Of a stretch of DNA of 57,861 bases, positions 23,539 to 30,895 are shown piece by piece. Below the pieces are notes generated by a model. That model saw nothing but the letters and a program-made list of their open reading frames with translations, had not been told where the DNA came from and made no database searches. The DNA lies in contig DASXYG010000037.1 in the NCBI GenBank assembly GCA_036502625.1, positions 1-57,861 of the forward strand, written 5' to 3'. This stretch comes from DASXYG01 sp036502625 (lineage in GTDB: Bacteria; Actinomycetota; Actinomycetes; Streptosporangiales; Streptosporangiaceae). The position numbers and the translations under genes are program-made. Each line of letters begins with the position of its first letter. Position 1 is the first letter of the stretch.

Positions 23539-25316
23539 TGCCGGTGGCTGACGCCGAGGTCATCGAGTCCATCGCCCGCGAGACCGCGGACCTGTACGCC
23601 GACGTCGAGCACCGGCTCGTGTCCCTGGTCGCCGAGCGCGCCCGTGCGGGCCTCGCGCAGTCGCGCACGCACGCGAGCCTCCTCGACGACCTCGCGCCGC
23701 TGCGCCGCCAGGCCGAACAGGCGTGGGACACGGCCGAGCGGGCGCTACTCGACCGGGCCCGCGACGCCGTGCACCGCGCCGCCGGCGCCGGTTCCGCCGC
23801 CGCCGAACGCGAGCTGCGGGGGTTGGCCGCGAACGTGGTCATGCCCACCGCTCGCGGTATCGCCGCGCTCGCCGAGGAACTCGTGACCGGGCTGCGGGCG
23901 ACCCGCATCCCCGTGCTGCGCGACGTGCAAGACGTGTGGCGCGACGTCGCCGCGCGGGCCGCCGCAGGCTCGATCCTGGGGGCGCAGACGCGCCGCGACG
24001 CCACACAGACCGCCATCTCCCGGTGGGTACAGCGCGGCGTCACGGGATTCGTGGACCGCTCCGGGCGGCGGTGGAGGCTCTCCGCGTACGCGGAGATGAG
24101 CGTCCGTACGGTCACCGCCCACGCGATGGTGCAGGGCCACATGGACGCCCTGACCGCCAACGGCAAGACCCTCGTCTACGTGTCCGACAGCCCGCGTGAG
24201 TGCCCGCTGTGCCGTCCCTGGGAGGGCCAGGTGCTGCGCCTCAACGGCACGCTGGACACCGGCGGCCGGTACGCGCACGCGCTCACCGGCGCCCCCCTCG
24301 CCGTGCACGTCGCCGGCACCGTCGCCGACGCGATGGCGGCCGGGCTGCTGCACCCGAACTGCACGCACAGCCTCAGCGCGTATCTGCCCGGGGTGACGCA
24401 GCTCGCCCCCGCGAAGTCGGACCCCGAAGGCGCCGACGCGAAAGCCCGGCAACGGGACATTGAGCGGCACCTCAGGGCGTGGAAGACGCGGAAGGCGGCG
24501 GCGCTGACCGACCGGGAACGCCGCACCGCGACCCGGCACGTCGACGCGTGGAACGCCGAGCTGCGGCGCCACCTCGACGCCCACGACCTTAAACGGCTGC
24601 GCCACCGGGAGCGGCCCGGCGGCGGCAACACGCCGCCCCGCCCCGACCGGCCACGCGACAGCGAACCACCGACCCGCACCCGCAGCGGCCCGCGGCCCGG
24701 CGACGTCACCCCCGAACCAGTTGACCGGCTCGACGGCATCGACCTGCACGCCCTGTCGGATGACGAGCTGGCCGAGCTGTTCGGCCGGCACGGCGACGAC
24801 CCCGACGTCATGCAGCGGCTCGCGGCCGAGATGGACCGCCGCGACACCGAGCAGCAGCAGCCGTCCGGGTTCGGTGGCGGCCCGTACGAACCCACCGCCG
24901 ACGACGAGGCGATCGACCGCCTGATCGAACGCGGATACGACTGGGACGAGGCGTACGCGCAGGTCCACGGAACATCCGTGGAGGACATGCGCAATCAGGA
25001 GCGCGCCGCAGCGGTCGACGTAGACCGCATGGAGGGCGAGACGCGCCGCCAGGCCACCCGCCGGCAGTATGACGACTGGGTGTACACGCAGTACCTCGCG
25101 GCCGAGCAGGACACGCGCGGGCACCTGATCACGCAGGCCGCCCAGACGGCGGGTATCGATCCGATCTCGTTGTTCTCCGGGCCTGCGTCGCGCGCGCGAA
25201 AATGGGCGTCTGAGGAGTTGAGGCGCTGGTGGCAGGACCATCAGCGGCTGACGTTCGACGAGTGGCAGCACGGCCGCGACCAAGGCCGCGGCGCAGGGCG
25301 GGAGTTCGGACTATGA
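23538..25316 (+). CDS. MuF-like minor capsid protein with long C-terminal extension
   Basis: 592 aa. ATG 23538 shares a base with the portal stop (TGATG). The N-terminal ~330 residues match phage minor capsid/MuF proteins: helical start, SGRRWRLSAYAEMSVRTVTA, SPRECPLCRPWEGQ with Cys pair, LLHPNCTHS. The remaining ~260 residues are Arg/Pro-rich and then two helical modules (ALSDDELAELFGRHGDDPDV; GYDWDEAYAQVHGTS). MuF C-termini often carry separate, sometimes toxic, domains; none is recognised here. Confidence 0.75.
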   Translation: MPVADAEVIESIARETADLYADVEHRLVSLVAERARAGLAQSRTHASLLDDLAPLRRQAEQAWDTAERALLDRARDAVHRAAGAGSAAAERELRGLAANVVMPTARGIAALAEELVTGLRATRIPVLRDVQDVWRDVAARAAAGSILGAQTRRDATQTAISRWVQRGVTGFVDRSGRRWRLSAYAEMSVRTVTAHAMVQGHMDALTANGKTLVYVSDSPRECPLCRPWEGQVLRLNGTLDTGGRYAHALTGAPLAVHVAGTVADAMAAGLLHPNCTHSLSAYLPGVTQLAPAKSDPEGADAKARQRDIERHLRAWKTRKAAALTDRERRTATRHVDAWNAELRRHLDAHDLKRLRHRERPGGGNTPPRPDRPRDSEPPTRTRSGPRPGDVTPEPVDRLDGIDLHALSDDELAELFGRHGDDPDVMQRLAAEMDRRDTEQQQPSGFGGGPYEPTADDEAIDRLIERGYDWDEAYAQVHGTSVEDMRNQERAAAVDVDRMEGETRRQATRRQYDDWVYTQYLAAEQDTRGHLITQAAQTAGIDPISLFSGPASRARKWASEELRRWWQDHQRLTFDEWQHGRDQGRGAGREFGL

Positions 25317-25525
25317 GCGCACCGGGCCGGTTCGCGACGGCCGCGGAGAAACGCGACGCCACAGTGGCGGGCGCGTTCGCCGCGCGCCGCGGACAGCGCC
25401 TCGCCACCTGCCCCTACCGCTTGTCTTCGAAGGCGCCCCGCGCGGCAGTGCTCGCGCAGGCGTGGGCGCGCGGATGGCTGTACGCCCGCCCGCCCGCGCG
25501 CGGGACCGTCGACTACACCAGTTGA
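25313..25525 (+). CDS. Rmf/CrpP-like small protein
   Basis: 70 aa. ATG 25313 overlaps the previous stop. The pattern GAFAARRGQRLATCPYRL then AWARGWLYARP follows the Rmf/CrpP fold (G-x2-A-x2-G, CPY, W-x2-GW). Ribosome modulation factor dimerises ribosomes; CrpP-type relatives have other roles. In a late phage operon it could alter host translation. Family call from motif only. Confidence 0.6.
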   Translation: MSAPGRFATAAEKRDATVAGAFAARRGQRLATCPYRLSSKAPRAAVLAQAWARGWLYARPPARGTVDYTS

Positions 25526-25563
25526 CCCGCGGCCCACCGGCCGCACACCAGCTCACACACGCG

Positions 25564-25644
25564 GGCGCCACCCCAACCGGGGCGGCGCCCAACGCATGTC
25601 ACCACCACGAGAAGGGCCCCTGCCTGGTGCAGGGGCCCTTTTTT
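25564..25644 (+). terminator. tandem hairpin terminators
   Basis: First hairpin GGGCGCC...GGCGCCC with inner CCCC/GGGG (about 25564-25590). Second is a perfect 12-bp stem AAGGGCCCCTGC / GCAGGGGCCCTT (25612-25640) followed by TTTT: a textbook intrinsic terminator splitting the head operon before the scaffold. Confidence 0.85.
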
Positions 25645-25676
25645 CGTGCCCACCGAGACCCCCAGGAGGGGCCCCA

Positions 25677-26567
25677 ATGCAGGACCAGTACGAGCACATC
25701 GAGTCGACGACGCCAGGCGCGATCATCGGCCACACCCGCCGCGGACCGATCTACCTCATCGCCGGCGGGTCCGGCGAGGGCGACGGCGGCGGCGACAACG
25801 GCGGCCAGGGCGGCGACGGCGGCAACGCTGGCGGCGCCGAGGGCGGCCAGAGCGGCGCGGACGATCAGTCGACCGGCCAGGGCGGAAGCGCTCAGGGCAA
25901 CGGAGACGCCCCGGCAGGCCCGGGGGGTACCGGAGGGTCGCAGGGAGCCGCGAACGCCGGGCAGGCGCCGAATGTGGGCGCCGGTTCCGGCAGTGATCAA
26001 GGCGCCGGCAAGGACGGTGACGTGGCCAGCCTCCCCGCATGGGCGCAGAAGCTCATCAAGGACACGCGCGCCGAGGCGGGCAACGCCAGGACCACCGCGA
26101 AGGCGCAGGCCGCGCAGGTAGCGACCGACGACATCACGCAGAAGCTCGGCAAGGCGCTCGGCATCATCAAGGACGACGAGAAGGCGCCGACGCCTGACGA
26201 GCTCGCGAAGCAGCTCGCCGATTCCCAGGCGGACGGCCGGTCCGCGCGCGTCGAGAACGCCGTGTTCCGGGCCGCCATCACGGCCGGGCTCGACGGTGAC
26301 GCGGTGCTCGACAGCAAGACGTTCGGCAAGCAGTTCGACGGCCTCGACCCGAAGGCCGACGACTTCGCCGAGAAGGTCGCCGCGCTGATCACCAAGGCCG
26401 GCGAGAACCCCAAGTTCAAGGCGACCGCCCAGGCGGCGGCGCCCGAAGCACCCGCCCGTACGGGCGGCGAGTTCGCCGGCGGGTCCGGCGACGCCGCACC
26501 GAAGGGCGAGCCGTCGATCGATGACCTTGTCGCGGAGCGCACGAAGAAGCGCGACGGTCACCCCTGA
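25677..26567 (+). CDS. capsid scaffolding protein (putative)
   Basis: 296 aa. ATG 25677 with CAGGAGGGG nine bases upstream. A long Gly/Asp/Ser/Asn-rich low-complexity region (about 30-120) is followed by a helical, highly charged second half (AQKLIKDTRAEAGNARTTAK, DELAKQLADSQADGRSARVE) and a C-terminal charged tail. Composition, helix content and position just before the coat protein are those of phage scaffolds. Confidence 0.7.
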   Translation: MQDQYEHIESTTPGAIIGHTRRGPIYLIAGGSGEGDGGGDNGGQGGDGGNAGGAEGGQSGADDQSTGQGGSAQGNGDAPAGPGGTGGSQGAANAGQAPNVGAGSGSDQGAGKDGDVASLPAWAQKLIKDTRAEAGNARTTAKAQAAQVATDDITQKLGKALGIIKDDEKAPTPDELAKQLADSQADGRSARVENAVFRAAITAGLDGDAVLDSKTFGKQFDGLDPKADDFAEKVAALITKAGENPKFKATAQAAAPEAPARTGGEFAGGSGDAAPKGEPSIDDLVAERTKKRDGHP

Positions 26568-26590
26568 CCAGCCCAAAGGAGTAGCCCACC

Positions 26591-27541
26591 GTGGCGAACA
26601 CCTTCCTCACGCCTTCCGTCATCGCACGCCAGGCCCTCGCGAACCTCTACAGCACAACCGTCATGGCCGCGCTCATGCACCGCGACTACGAACCGGAGTT
26701 CGTCGCCCACGTCGGCGACACCGTCACCATCCGCAAGCCCGCCGTTTTCGTCGGCAAGGAGTTCAACCCGTCGGCCGGCATCGAAGTGCAGGACGCGACG
26801 GAGACCGGCGTCCCGGTGCAGCTCAACCACTTCGCCGACGTCTCGTTTGCGATCACGGCCAAGCAGCGCACGTTGAATCTCCAGGACTTCAACGAGCAGT
26901 TGCTCAACCCGGCGATGGAGGCGATCTCCCAGAAGATCGACAACGACTGCATGACGGTCAGGGACGACGTCACGGCCGAGGTCGGTTCCGCGGCGGTGAA
27001 CGCGGCCGGTGAGGACTACACCGGCTACAACGGCAACTACCCGTACAGCGACTCCCGCGTGCTGATCCAGGCCGGGAAGACGCTGACCATGGCGAAGGTC
27101 TCCACCACGGAGCGGCGCGTCGTGGTCGGCCCGACCACCGCGGCGTTCTGGAAGGCCGAGAAGACGTGGAGGCAGGCCAACAAGCGCGGCAGCACCGAAG
27201 GTCTGCTGGAGGCGTCCCTCGGCGACCGGGTGGCCGGGTTCGACCCGTACGAGACCCAGAACATCGGCGAGCCGGCCGGTTCACCGGCCACCGGCGCGCC
27301 GACCACTGAGGTCAACCTCGCGTTCCACCGGACCGCGTTTGCGCTGGCTATGCGCCCGCTGGAGCTCCCGTCCGGCGCCGTGAACGCCGTGATCATGAAC
27401 TACAAGGGGTTCGCGCTCCGTGTGGTCATGGACTACGACATCACGCACAAGCAGGACATCGTCTCCATCGACACCTTGTACGGGATCAAGACCCTCGACG
27501 CGAACCGCGCGGTCCTGATCAAGGGCGCGGACGCCGCATGA
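26591..27541 (+). CDS. major capsid protein, P22 coat (Gp5)-like
   Basis: 316 aa. GTG 26591 with AAAGGAG twelve bases upstream. N-terminus TFLTPSVIARQALANLYSTT, then HRDYEPEFVAHVGDTVTIRK and the C-terminal ALRVVMDYDITHKQDIVSID match P22 coat-like HK97-fold proteins common in actinophages. No protease gene is seen, consistent with an uncleaved coat. High expression is expected. Confidence 0.85.
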   Translation: MANTFLTPSVIARQALANLYSTTVMAALMHRDYEPEFVAHVGDTVTIRKPAVFVGKEFNPSAGIEVQDATETGVPVQLNHFADVSFAITAKQRTLNLQDFNEQLLNPAMEAISQKIDNDCMTVRDDVTAEVGSAAVNAAGEDYTGYNGNYPYSDSRVLIQAGKTLTMAKVSTTERRVVVGPTTAAFWKAEKTWRQANKRGSTEGLLEASLGDRVAGFDPYETQNIGEPAGSPATGAPTTEVNLAFHRTAFALAMRPLELPSGAVNAVIMNYKGFALRVVMDYDITHKQDIVSIDTLYGIKTLDANRAVLIKGADAA

Positions 27542-27849
27542 CCTGCGTCTACCGGAACGAGAACACCGGCGACGAGGTGGAGCGGGCCGAGCGATCGGCC
27601 CGCCTCGACCACCTGCCCAACTGGCACCTGATCGGCCAGTCCGGCAGCGACGAGGACGCCCCCAACCCTGAGCCCTCCCCCGAGGGCGAGCAGGGCGACC
27701 ACGGCCAGGAGGACGCGCCCGCCGAGCTCAGCGACGCGGCCCCCGTCGTGGACGTCGAGCCGGACACGGCCACAGGCGACGCCGAGCCGGTCGAGGAGAC
27801 CAAGCCCGCGCCGCGCCGCAGCAACCGCAGCAAGAGCACGAAGGAGTAG
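27538..27849 (+). CDS. hypothetical acidic head protein
   Basis: 103 aa. ATG 27538 overlaps the coat stop. Short ordered start (CVYRNENTGDEVERAERSAR and LPNWHLIG) then a long Glu/Asp/Pro-rich disordered tail with a basic end. Such proteins follow the coat gene in many actinophages; possibly a decoration or assembly factor. Confidence 0.6.
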   Translation: MTCVYRNENTGDEVERAERSARLDHLPNWHLIGQSGSDEDAPNPEPSPEGEQGDHGQEDAPAELSDAAPVVDVEPDTATGDAEPVEETKPAPRRSNRSKSTKE

Positions 27850-27851
27850 CC

Positions 27852-28055
27852 GTGCCCAGGTACGAACACGTGAAGCGCGGGACGGTCGCCGAGGTCTCGG
27901 TGACCGTGCCCGGATCCGTCGAGGATAGGCGGCTTGCCGCCGCCGCGGCGGACCAGAAGTCGGGCTGGCGGGTCGCGAAGCCGATGCCCGGCGATCGGGT
28001 CGCGAAGGACAAGGACCCCGAGCTGGAGCCCGACGCCGCACCGGTGGGCGGCTGA
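27852..28055 (+). CDS. small hypothetical head-region protein
   Basis: 67 aa. GTG 27852 preceded by AAGGAG and two bases after the preceding stop. Beta-rich start (HVKRGTVAEVSVTVPG) then a Lys/Asp/Glu tail. No family recognised. Confidence 0.55.
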   Translation: MPRYEHVKRGTVAEVSVTVPGSVEDRRLAAAAADQKSGWRVAKPMPGDRVAKDKDPELEPDAAPVGG

Positions 28056-28058
28056 CCG

Positions 28059-28463
28059 GTGGCGACGCCGGTCTACGCGACGGCCGCCGACCTGACCGCC
28101 TACCTCGCGCCCGAGGCCGTGCCGGACGGGGCCGCGGAGCGTCTACGGGATGCGTCCCGTGACATCTCCGTGGCCCTCCGCCTCGCGACCTATGACGTCG
28201 ACGCCGCGGGGGCGCCGACCGAGCCGTACGTCATCGAGGCGTGCCGGGACGCCGCCTGCGAGCAGGCGCTCTACCTCGCGGACGTCGACGACCGTACGGG
28301 CGCCGGCGGACGGCTCGCCTCGGCGAGCCTCGACGGCGCCTCGTACACGTACAGCTCGGCGGCGCAGGCCGCCGCCGCATCCGGGCAGATCGAGATCGGT
28401 CCCCGCGCGCTCCAAGCCCTGACCCTCGCGGGCGTGACGCCCGCCGACCCTTGGAACCTGTAA
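28059..28463 (+). CDS. head-tail connector (gp6/adaptor-like)
   Basis: 134 aa. GTG 28059. Helical start (ATAADLTAYLAP ... RLRDASRDISVALR) and the spacing of Ala-rich helices match phage adaptor proteins that bind the portal ring. Position after coat and before head closure supports it. Confidence 0.65.
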   Translation: MATPVYATAADLTAYLAPEAVPDGAAERLRDASRDISVALRLATYDVDAAGAPTEPYVIEACRDAACEQALYLADVDDRTGAGGRLASASLDGASYTYSSAAQAAAASGQIEIGPRALQALTLAGVTPADPWNL

Positions 28464-28786
28464 TGGCGCAGCTACCGCGGCGGATGATGCCGCACCACAT
28501 CACCGTCAAGCCCTACCTGGGGGAGGACGCCCGCGGCCCCGTCTACGGGCCGCCCGTGTCCGTCCGCTGCTCCCTGCGCTCGAAGCGGCGCATGGTGCGC
28601 GACCAGACCGGCGCCGAGGTCGTGTCGGAGGGCCTCGCCTCGGCGGCTCCGGACGCCGCCACGGTGGCGGTCGCCCGATCCCTGGTCACCCTCCCGGACG
28701 GCCGCGAAACGTCCGTCCTGGTGTGCAAGCCGAACGACGACGGCGGCGCCGGCGCGTGGCAGCACACCAAGATTTTCCTTGCCTGA
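28463..28786 (+). CDS. head closure / minor capsid protein
   Basis: 107 aa. ATG 28463 shares a base with the previous stop. MMPHHITVKPYLGEDARGPV and the beta-rich SVRCSLRSKRR segment followed by LVTLPDGRE fit small beta-barrel closure proteins. Placed between adaptor and gp10-like gene, as in other siphoviruses. Confidence 0.65.
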   Translation: MAQLPRRMMPHHITVKPYLGEDARGPVYGPPVSVRCSLRSKRRMVRDQTGAEVVSEGLASAAPDAATVAVARSLVTLPDGRETSVLVCKPNDDGGAGAWQHTKIFLA

Positions 28787-28813
28787 CCGGCCGCTTCTCG
28801 GGGGGTGGTCGCC

Positions 28814-29191
28814 ATGCCCCGCACCACCGTACGGAAGTACTGCCGTCTCGACTCGTCCGTGGACCTGGCCAGCGTGCGGGAGGTGGCCGGCGCGATCGCC
28901 GGTCTCATCGACGCGACCGAGCTCCTGCTCGGAGAGTCCCGCAAGCGTGTCCCCATCGAAGAGGGCACGCTCGAACGCTCCGGGCAGGCCAGCGTGGACG
29001 AGGGCTCACTCGTGGGGGCCGTGTCGTACGGCACCCCGTACGGCGTCTACCAGCACGAACGCCTTGACCTGCGGCACGACCAGGGCCGCACCGCGAAGTA
29101 CCTGGAAGGGCCCGCCGTCGAGCAGGCGCCGGTCATGGCGGCGCTCATGCGGGCGGCGCTGCGCCGCGCGCTGGAAGGCGGCCCGGGGTGA
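28814..29191 (+). CDS. HK97 gp10-like neck/minor capsid protein
   Basis: 125 aa from ATG 28814; an in-frame GTG at 28805 is an alternative start. LLLGESRKRVPIEEGTLERS is the gp10-type motif, followed by YGTPYGVYQHE. Such proteins complete the neck or tail attachment. Position supports the call. Confidence 0.7.
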   Translation: MPRTTVRKYCRLDSSVDLASVREVAGAIAGLIDATELLLGESRKRVPIEEGTLERSGQASVDEGSLVGAVSYGTPYGVYQHERLDLRHDQGRTAKYLEGPAVEQAPVMAALMRAALRRALEGGPG

Positions 29192-29643
29192 CCGCGCCCG
29201 CGCCGGGGTGGCTGGACGGCATCGCCCGCTACCTCGCCGCGCAGGTCGCCGGACTGGCCTATCGGACGGACGGCACCCCGTACGGCGTCGACGAGACCGG
29301 GATCTCCCTGTGGGCGATCCCGGCCTCCCCCGACACGTGCATGGTCCTCACCCCGTACGGCGGGCCCGCCCCCGACACGAAGCTCGGCTACAACACGCCG
29401 CGGCTACAGGCCCGGTTCCGTGGCCCGCCGGGCGACCCGGACACCCCCGCGCAGCTCGACGTCGACGTGTTCGACGTCTTGCAGGGGCTCGGCCCGGTCA
29501 CCCTGCCCGGCGGCGTACGGCTCATCTCGTGCGAGGCGCTACAGGCCGACCCCGGCTATCTGGGCCAGGACGGCAACCGGCGCCACGAACTCACCCGGAA
29601 TTACCAGCTAGAACACCGCGCCATCACGGCGCACCGTCAATAG
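29188..29643 (+). CDS. tail completion / minor capsid protein
   Basis: 151 aa. GTG 29188 overlaps the previous stop (GTGA). GWLDGIARYLAAQVAGLAYR then TGISLWAIPASPDTC and PRLQARFRGPPGD resemble small tail-terminator-type proteins. Directly precedes the major tail protein, the usual place of the tail terminator. Confidence 0.65.
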   Translation: MTAPAPGWLDGIARYLAAQVAGLAYRTDGTPYGVDETGISLWAIPASPDTCMVLTPYGGPAPDTKLGYNTPRLQARFRGPPGDPDTPAQLDVDVFDVLQGLGPVTLPGGVRLISCEALQADPGYLGQDGNRRHELTRNYQLEHRAITAHRQ

Positions 29644-29655
29644 GAGGTACCCGCC

Positions 29656-30117
29656 GTGGCGGTGGAGAAGTACAACGCGAGGGACTGCACGTTCCAGATC
29701 AGCGATGGCGCCCCGACGACCCCCGCGTGGGTGGAGATCGGCGGCCTGACGAAGTTCGCTCCCAAGCGGGGCGAGAACGAGGAGACGGCCGATACCACGA
29801 CTTTCGCGTCTGGCGGCCAGTACGAGCAGGAGGTCATGCAGAGGGGCTCCTCGTTGGACATCGAGGGTTTCCGTCTGCTCGACCCGACGACCGGCACCGG
29901 TGACCCGGGGCAGGCACTCGTTGAGGCCCTGGCCGCGCAGGTCGGGAACGCGAGCCTCGGGCAGATCCGGTTCAAGGCACCCGGTGACACGAACTGGGAG
30001 ATGTGGACCTGCACCGCCTCGATCGGGGACGAGGGCGGCGAGAACAACGACAAGTCCGCGTGGGCGGCGACGTTCACCCGCTCCGGCGCGGCGGACTCCG
30101 CGGCGGTGACGCCGTGA
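29656..30117 (+). CDS. major tail tube protein
   Basis: 153 aa. GTG 29656 with AGGAGG seven bases upstream. MAVEKYNARDCTFQISDG, the loop ADTTTFASGGQYEQEV and the WAATFTRSGAADSAAVTP end match siphovirus tail tube proteins. It polymerises around the tape measure. Confidence 0.8.
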   Translation: MAVEKYNARDCTFQISDGAPTTPAWVEIGGLTKFAPKRGENEETADTTTFASGGQYEQEVMQRGSSLDIEGFRLLDPTTGTGDPGQALVEALAAQVGNASLGQIRFKAPGDTNWEMWTCTASIGDEGGENNDKSAWAATFTRSGAADSAAVTP

Positions 30118-30599
30118 CCGCGGACAGCCCCCGCGACCTCGACGACGACGAGGTGTACGACGACGACCCGTACGAGGACGACGCCGACGATCAGGAGGAC
30201 GAGGGCGACGCGTACGACTTCGACGCGTGGCGCGCCTCGGAGGCGGCACGGCGGGCGGCCGAGGACCGGCCCCGCACCGTCCGCCTGTTCGGGCGCAGCG
30301 TGCCCGTACCCACGTCTGTGCCCCTCGGCGTCGCGATGCACGGCGGGAAGTCCGCGGACGATGACAAGGCCGTACGCGCCTCCGTGGCGGCCCTGTACGG
30401 CGCCGACGCCCTCACCCACTGGGCGGAGAACGGCGCCACCCTCGACGACCTACAGGTGCTGTTGGCGTGGGGGATGGCCGTCGCCGCCGGGCGCGAGGTG
30501 TCATTCGAGCGCGCGGTCGAGCTGCTCGCCGAGGCCAAGGAGAAGGAAGCGGCGGGAAAAGCTCGAGCGCGGCCGAAGACCCGCCGGCGTGGCAGGTAG
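30114..30599 (+). CDS. tail assembly chaperone G
   Basis: 161 aa. GTG 30114 overlaps the previous stop. Very acidic N-terminus (DDDEVYDDDPYEDD), a helical core with ALTHWAENGATLDDLQVLLAW-type pattern and a basic Arg tail. In siphoviruses this gene lies between the tail tube and tape-measure genes and makes a frameshifted G-T product; a slippery heptamer near its end supports that. Confidence 0.75.
   Translation: MTADSPRDLDDDEVYDDDPYEDDADDQEDEGDAYDFDAWRASEAARRAAEDRPRTVRLFGRSVPVPTSVPLGVAMHGGKSADDDKAVRASVAALYGADALTHWAENGATLDDLQVLLAWGMAVAAGREVSFERAVELLAEAKEKEAAGKARARPKTRRRGR
30554..30560 (+). other. programmed -1 frameshift site
   Basis: The heptamer G-GGA-AAA is in the zero frame exactly as required (X-XXY-YYZ). 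A -1 slip at the AAA codon moves ribosomes into the frame ending at 30805. GGGAAAA is a known slippery sequence in tail chaperone genes. Confidence 0.8.
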
Positions 30600-30805
30600 C
30601 CCGCAGGCACTGGGGGCTGGTCGTCGCGGACTTCCGCCGCGAGTACGGCATCACGGCCCGGGAGCTGTTCATGCTGGACGTGAACGAGTTCATGGCGCTA
30701 CTCGGCGGTCTGTCCGCCGAGTCGCGATTCGCGCAGGCGTACGAGCACGCCGAGGTCGTCGTTGACGACCCCGGGCAGGTGGCCCGCGCCCTGCACTCCT
30801 CCTGA
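30560..30805 (+). CDS. tail assembly chaperone T domain (expressed by -1 frameshift as G-T fusion)
   Basis: 81 residues read after the slip (SSSAAEDPPAWQVARRH...), giving a G-T fusion of ~230 aa with the first 149 residues of G. The frame has the composition of a real gene and no good start of its own. The fusion chaperones tape measure and tail tube assembly. Confidence 0.75.
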   Translation, partial: SSSAAEDPPAWQVARRHWGLVVADFRREYGITARELFMLDVNEFMALLGGLSAESRFAQAYEHAEVVVDDPGQVARALHSS

Positions 30806-30813
30806 ACCACCCG

Positions 30814-30846
30814 GTGGGCGCCGCCGCGACTGGCGGCGGCACCCAC
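30814..30846 (+). terminator. hairpin between chaperone and tape-measure genes
   Basis: GTGGG...CCCAC with inner GCCGCCGC / GGCGGCGGC around a GACT loop. No T tract follows, so it may attenuate rather than end transcription. Confidence 0.4.
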
Positions 30847-30895
30847 TAACAACTGCATAGCGGGCCGCGCGGCCCACCCGAGGGGGGTGGCCGCC

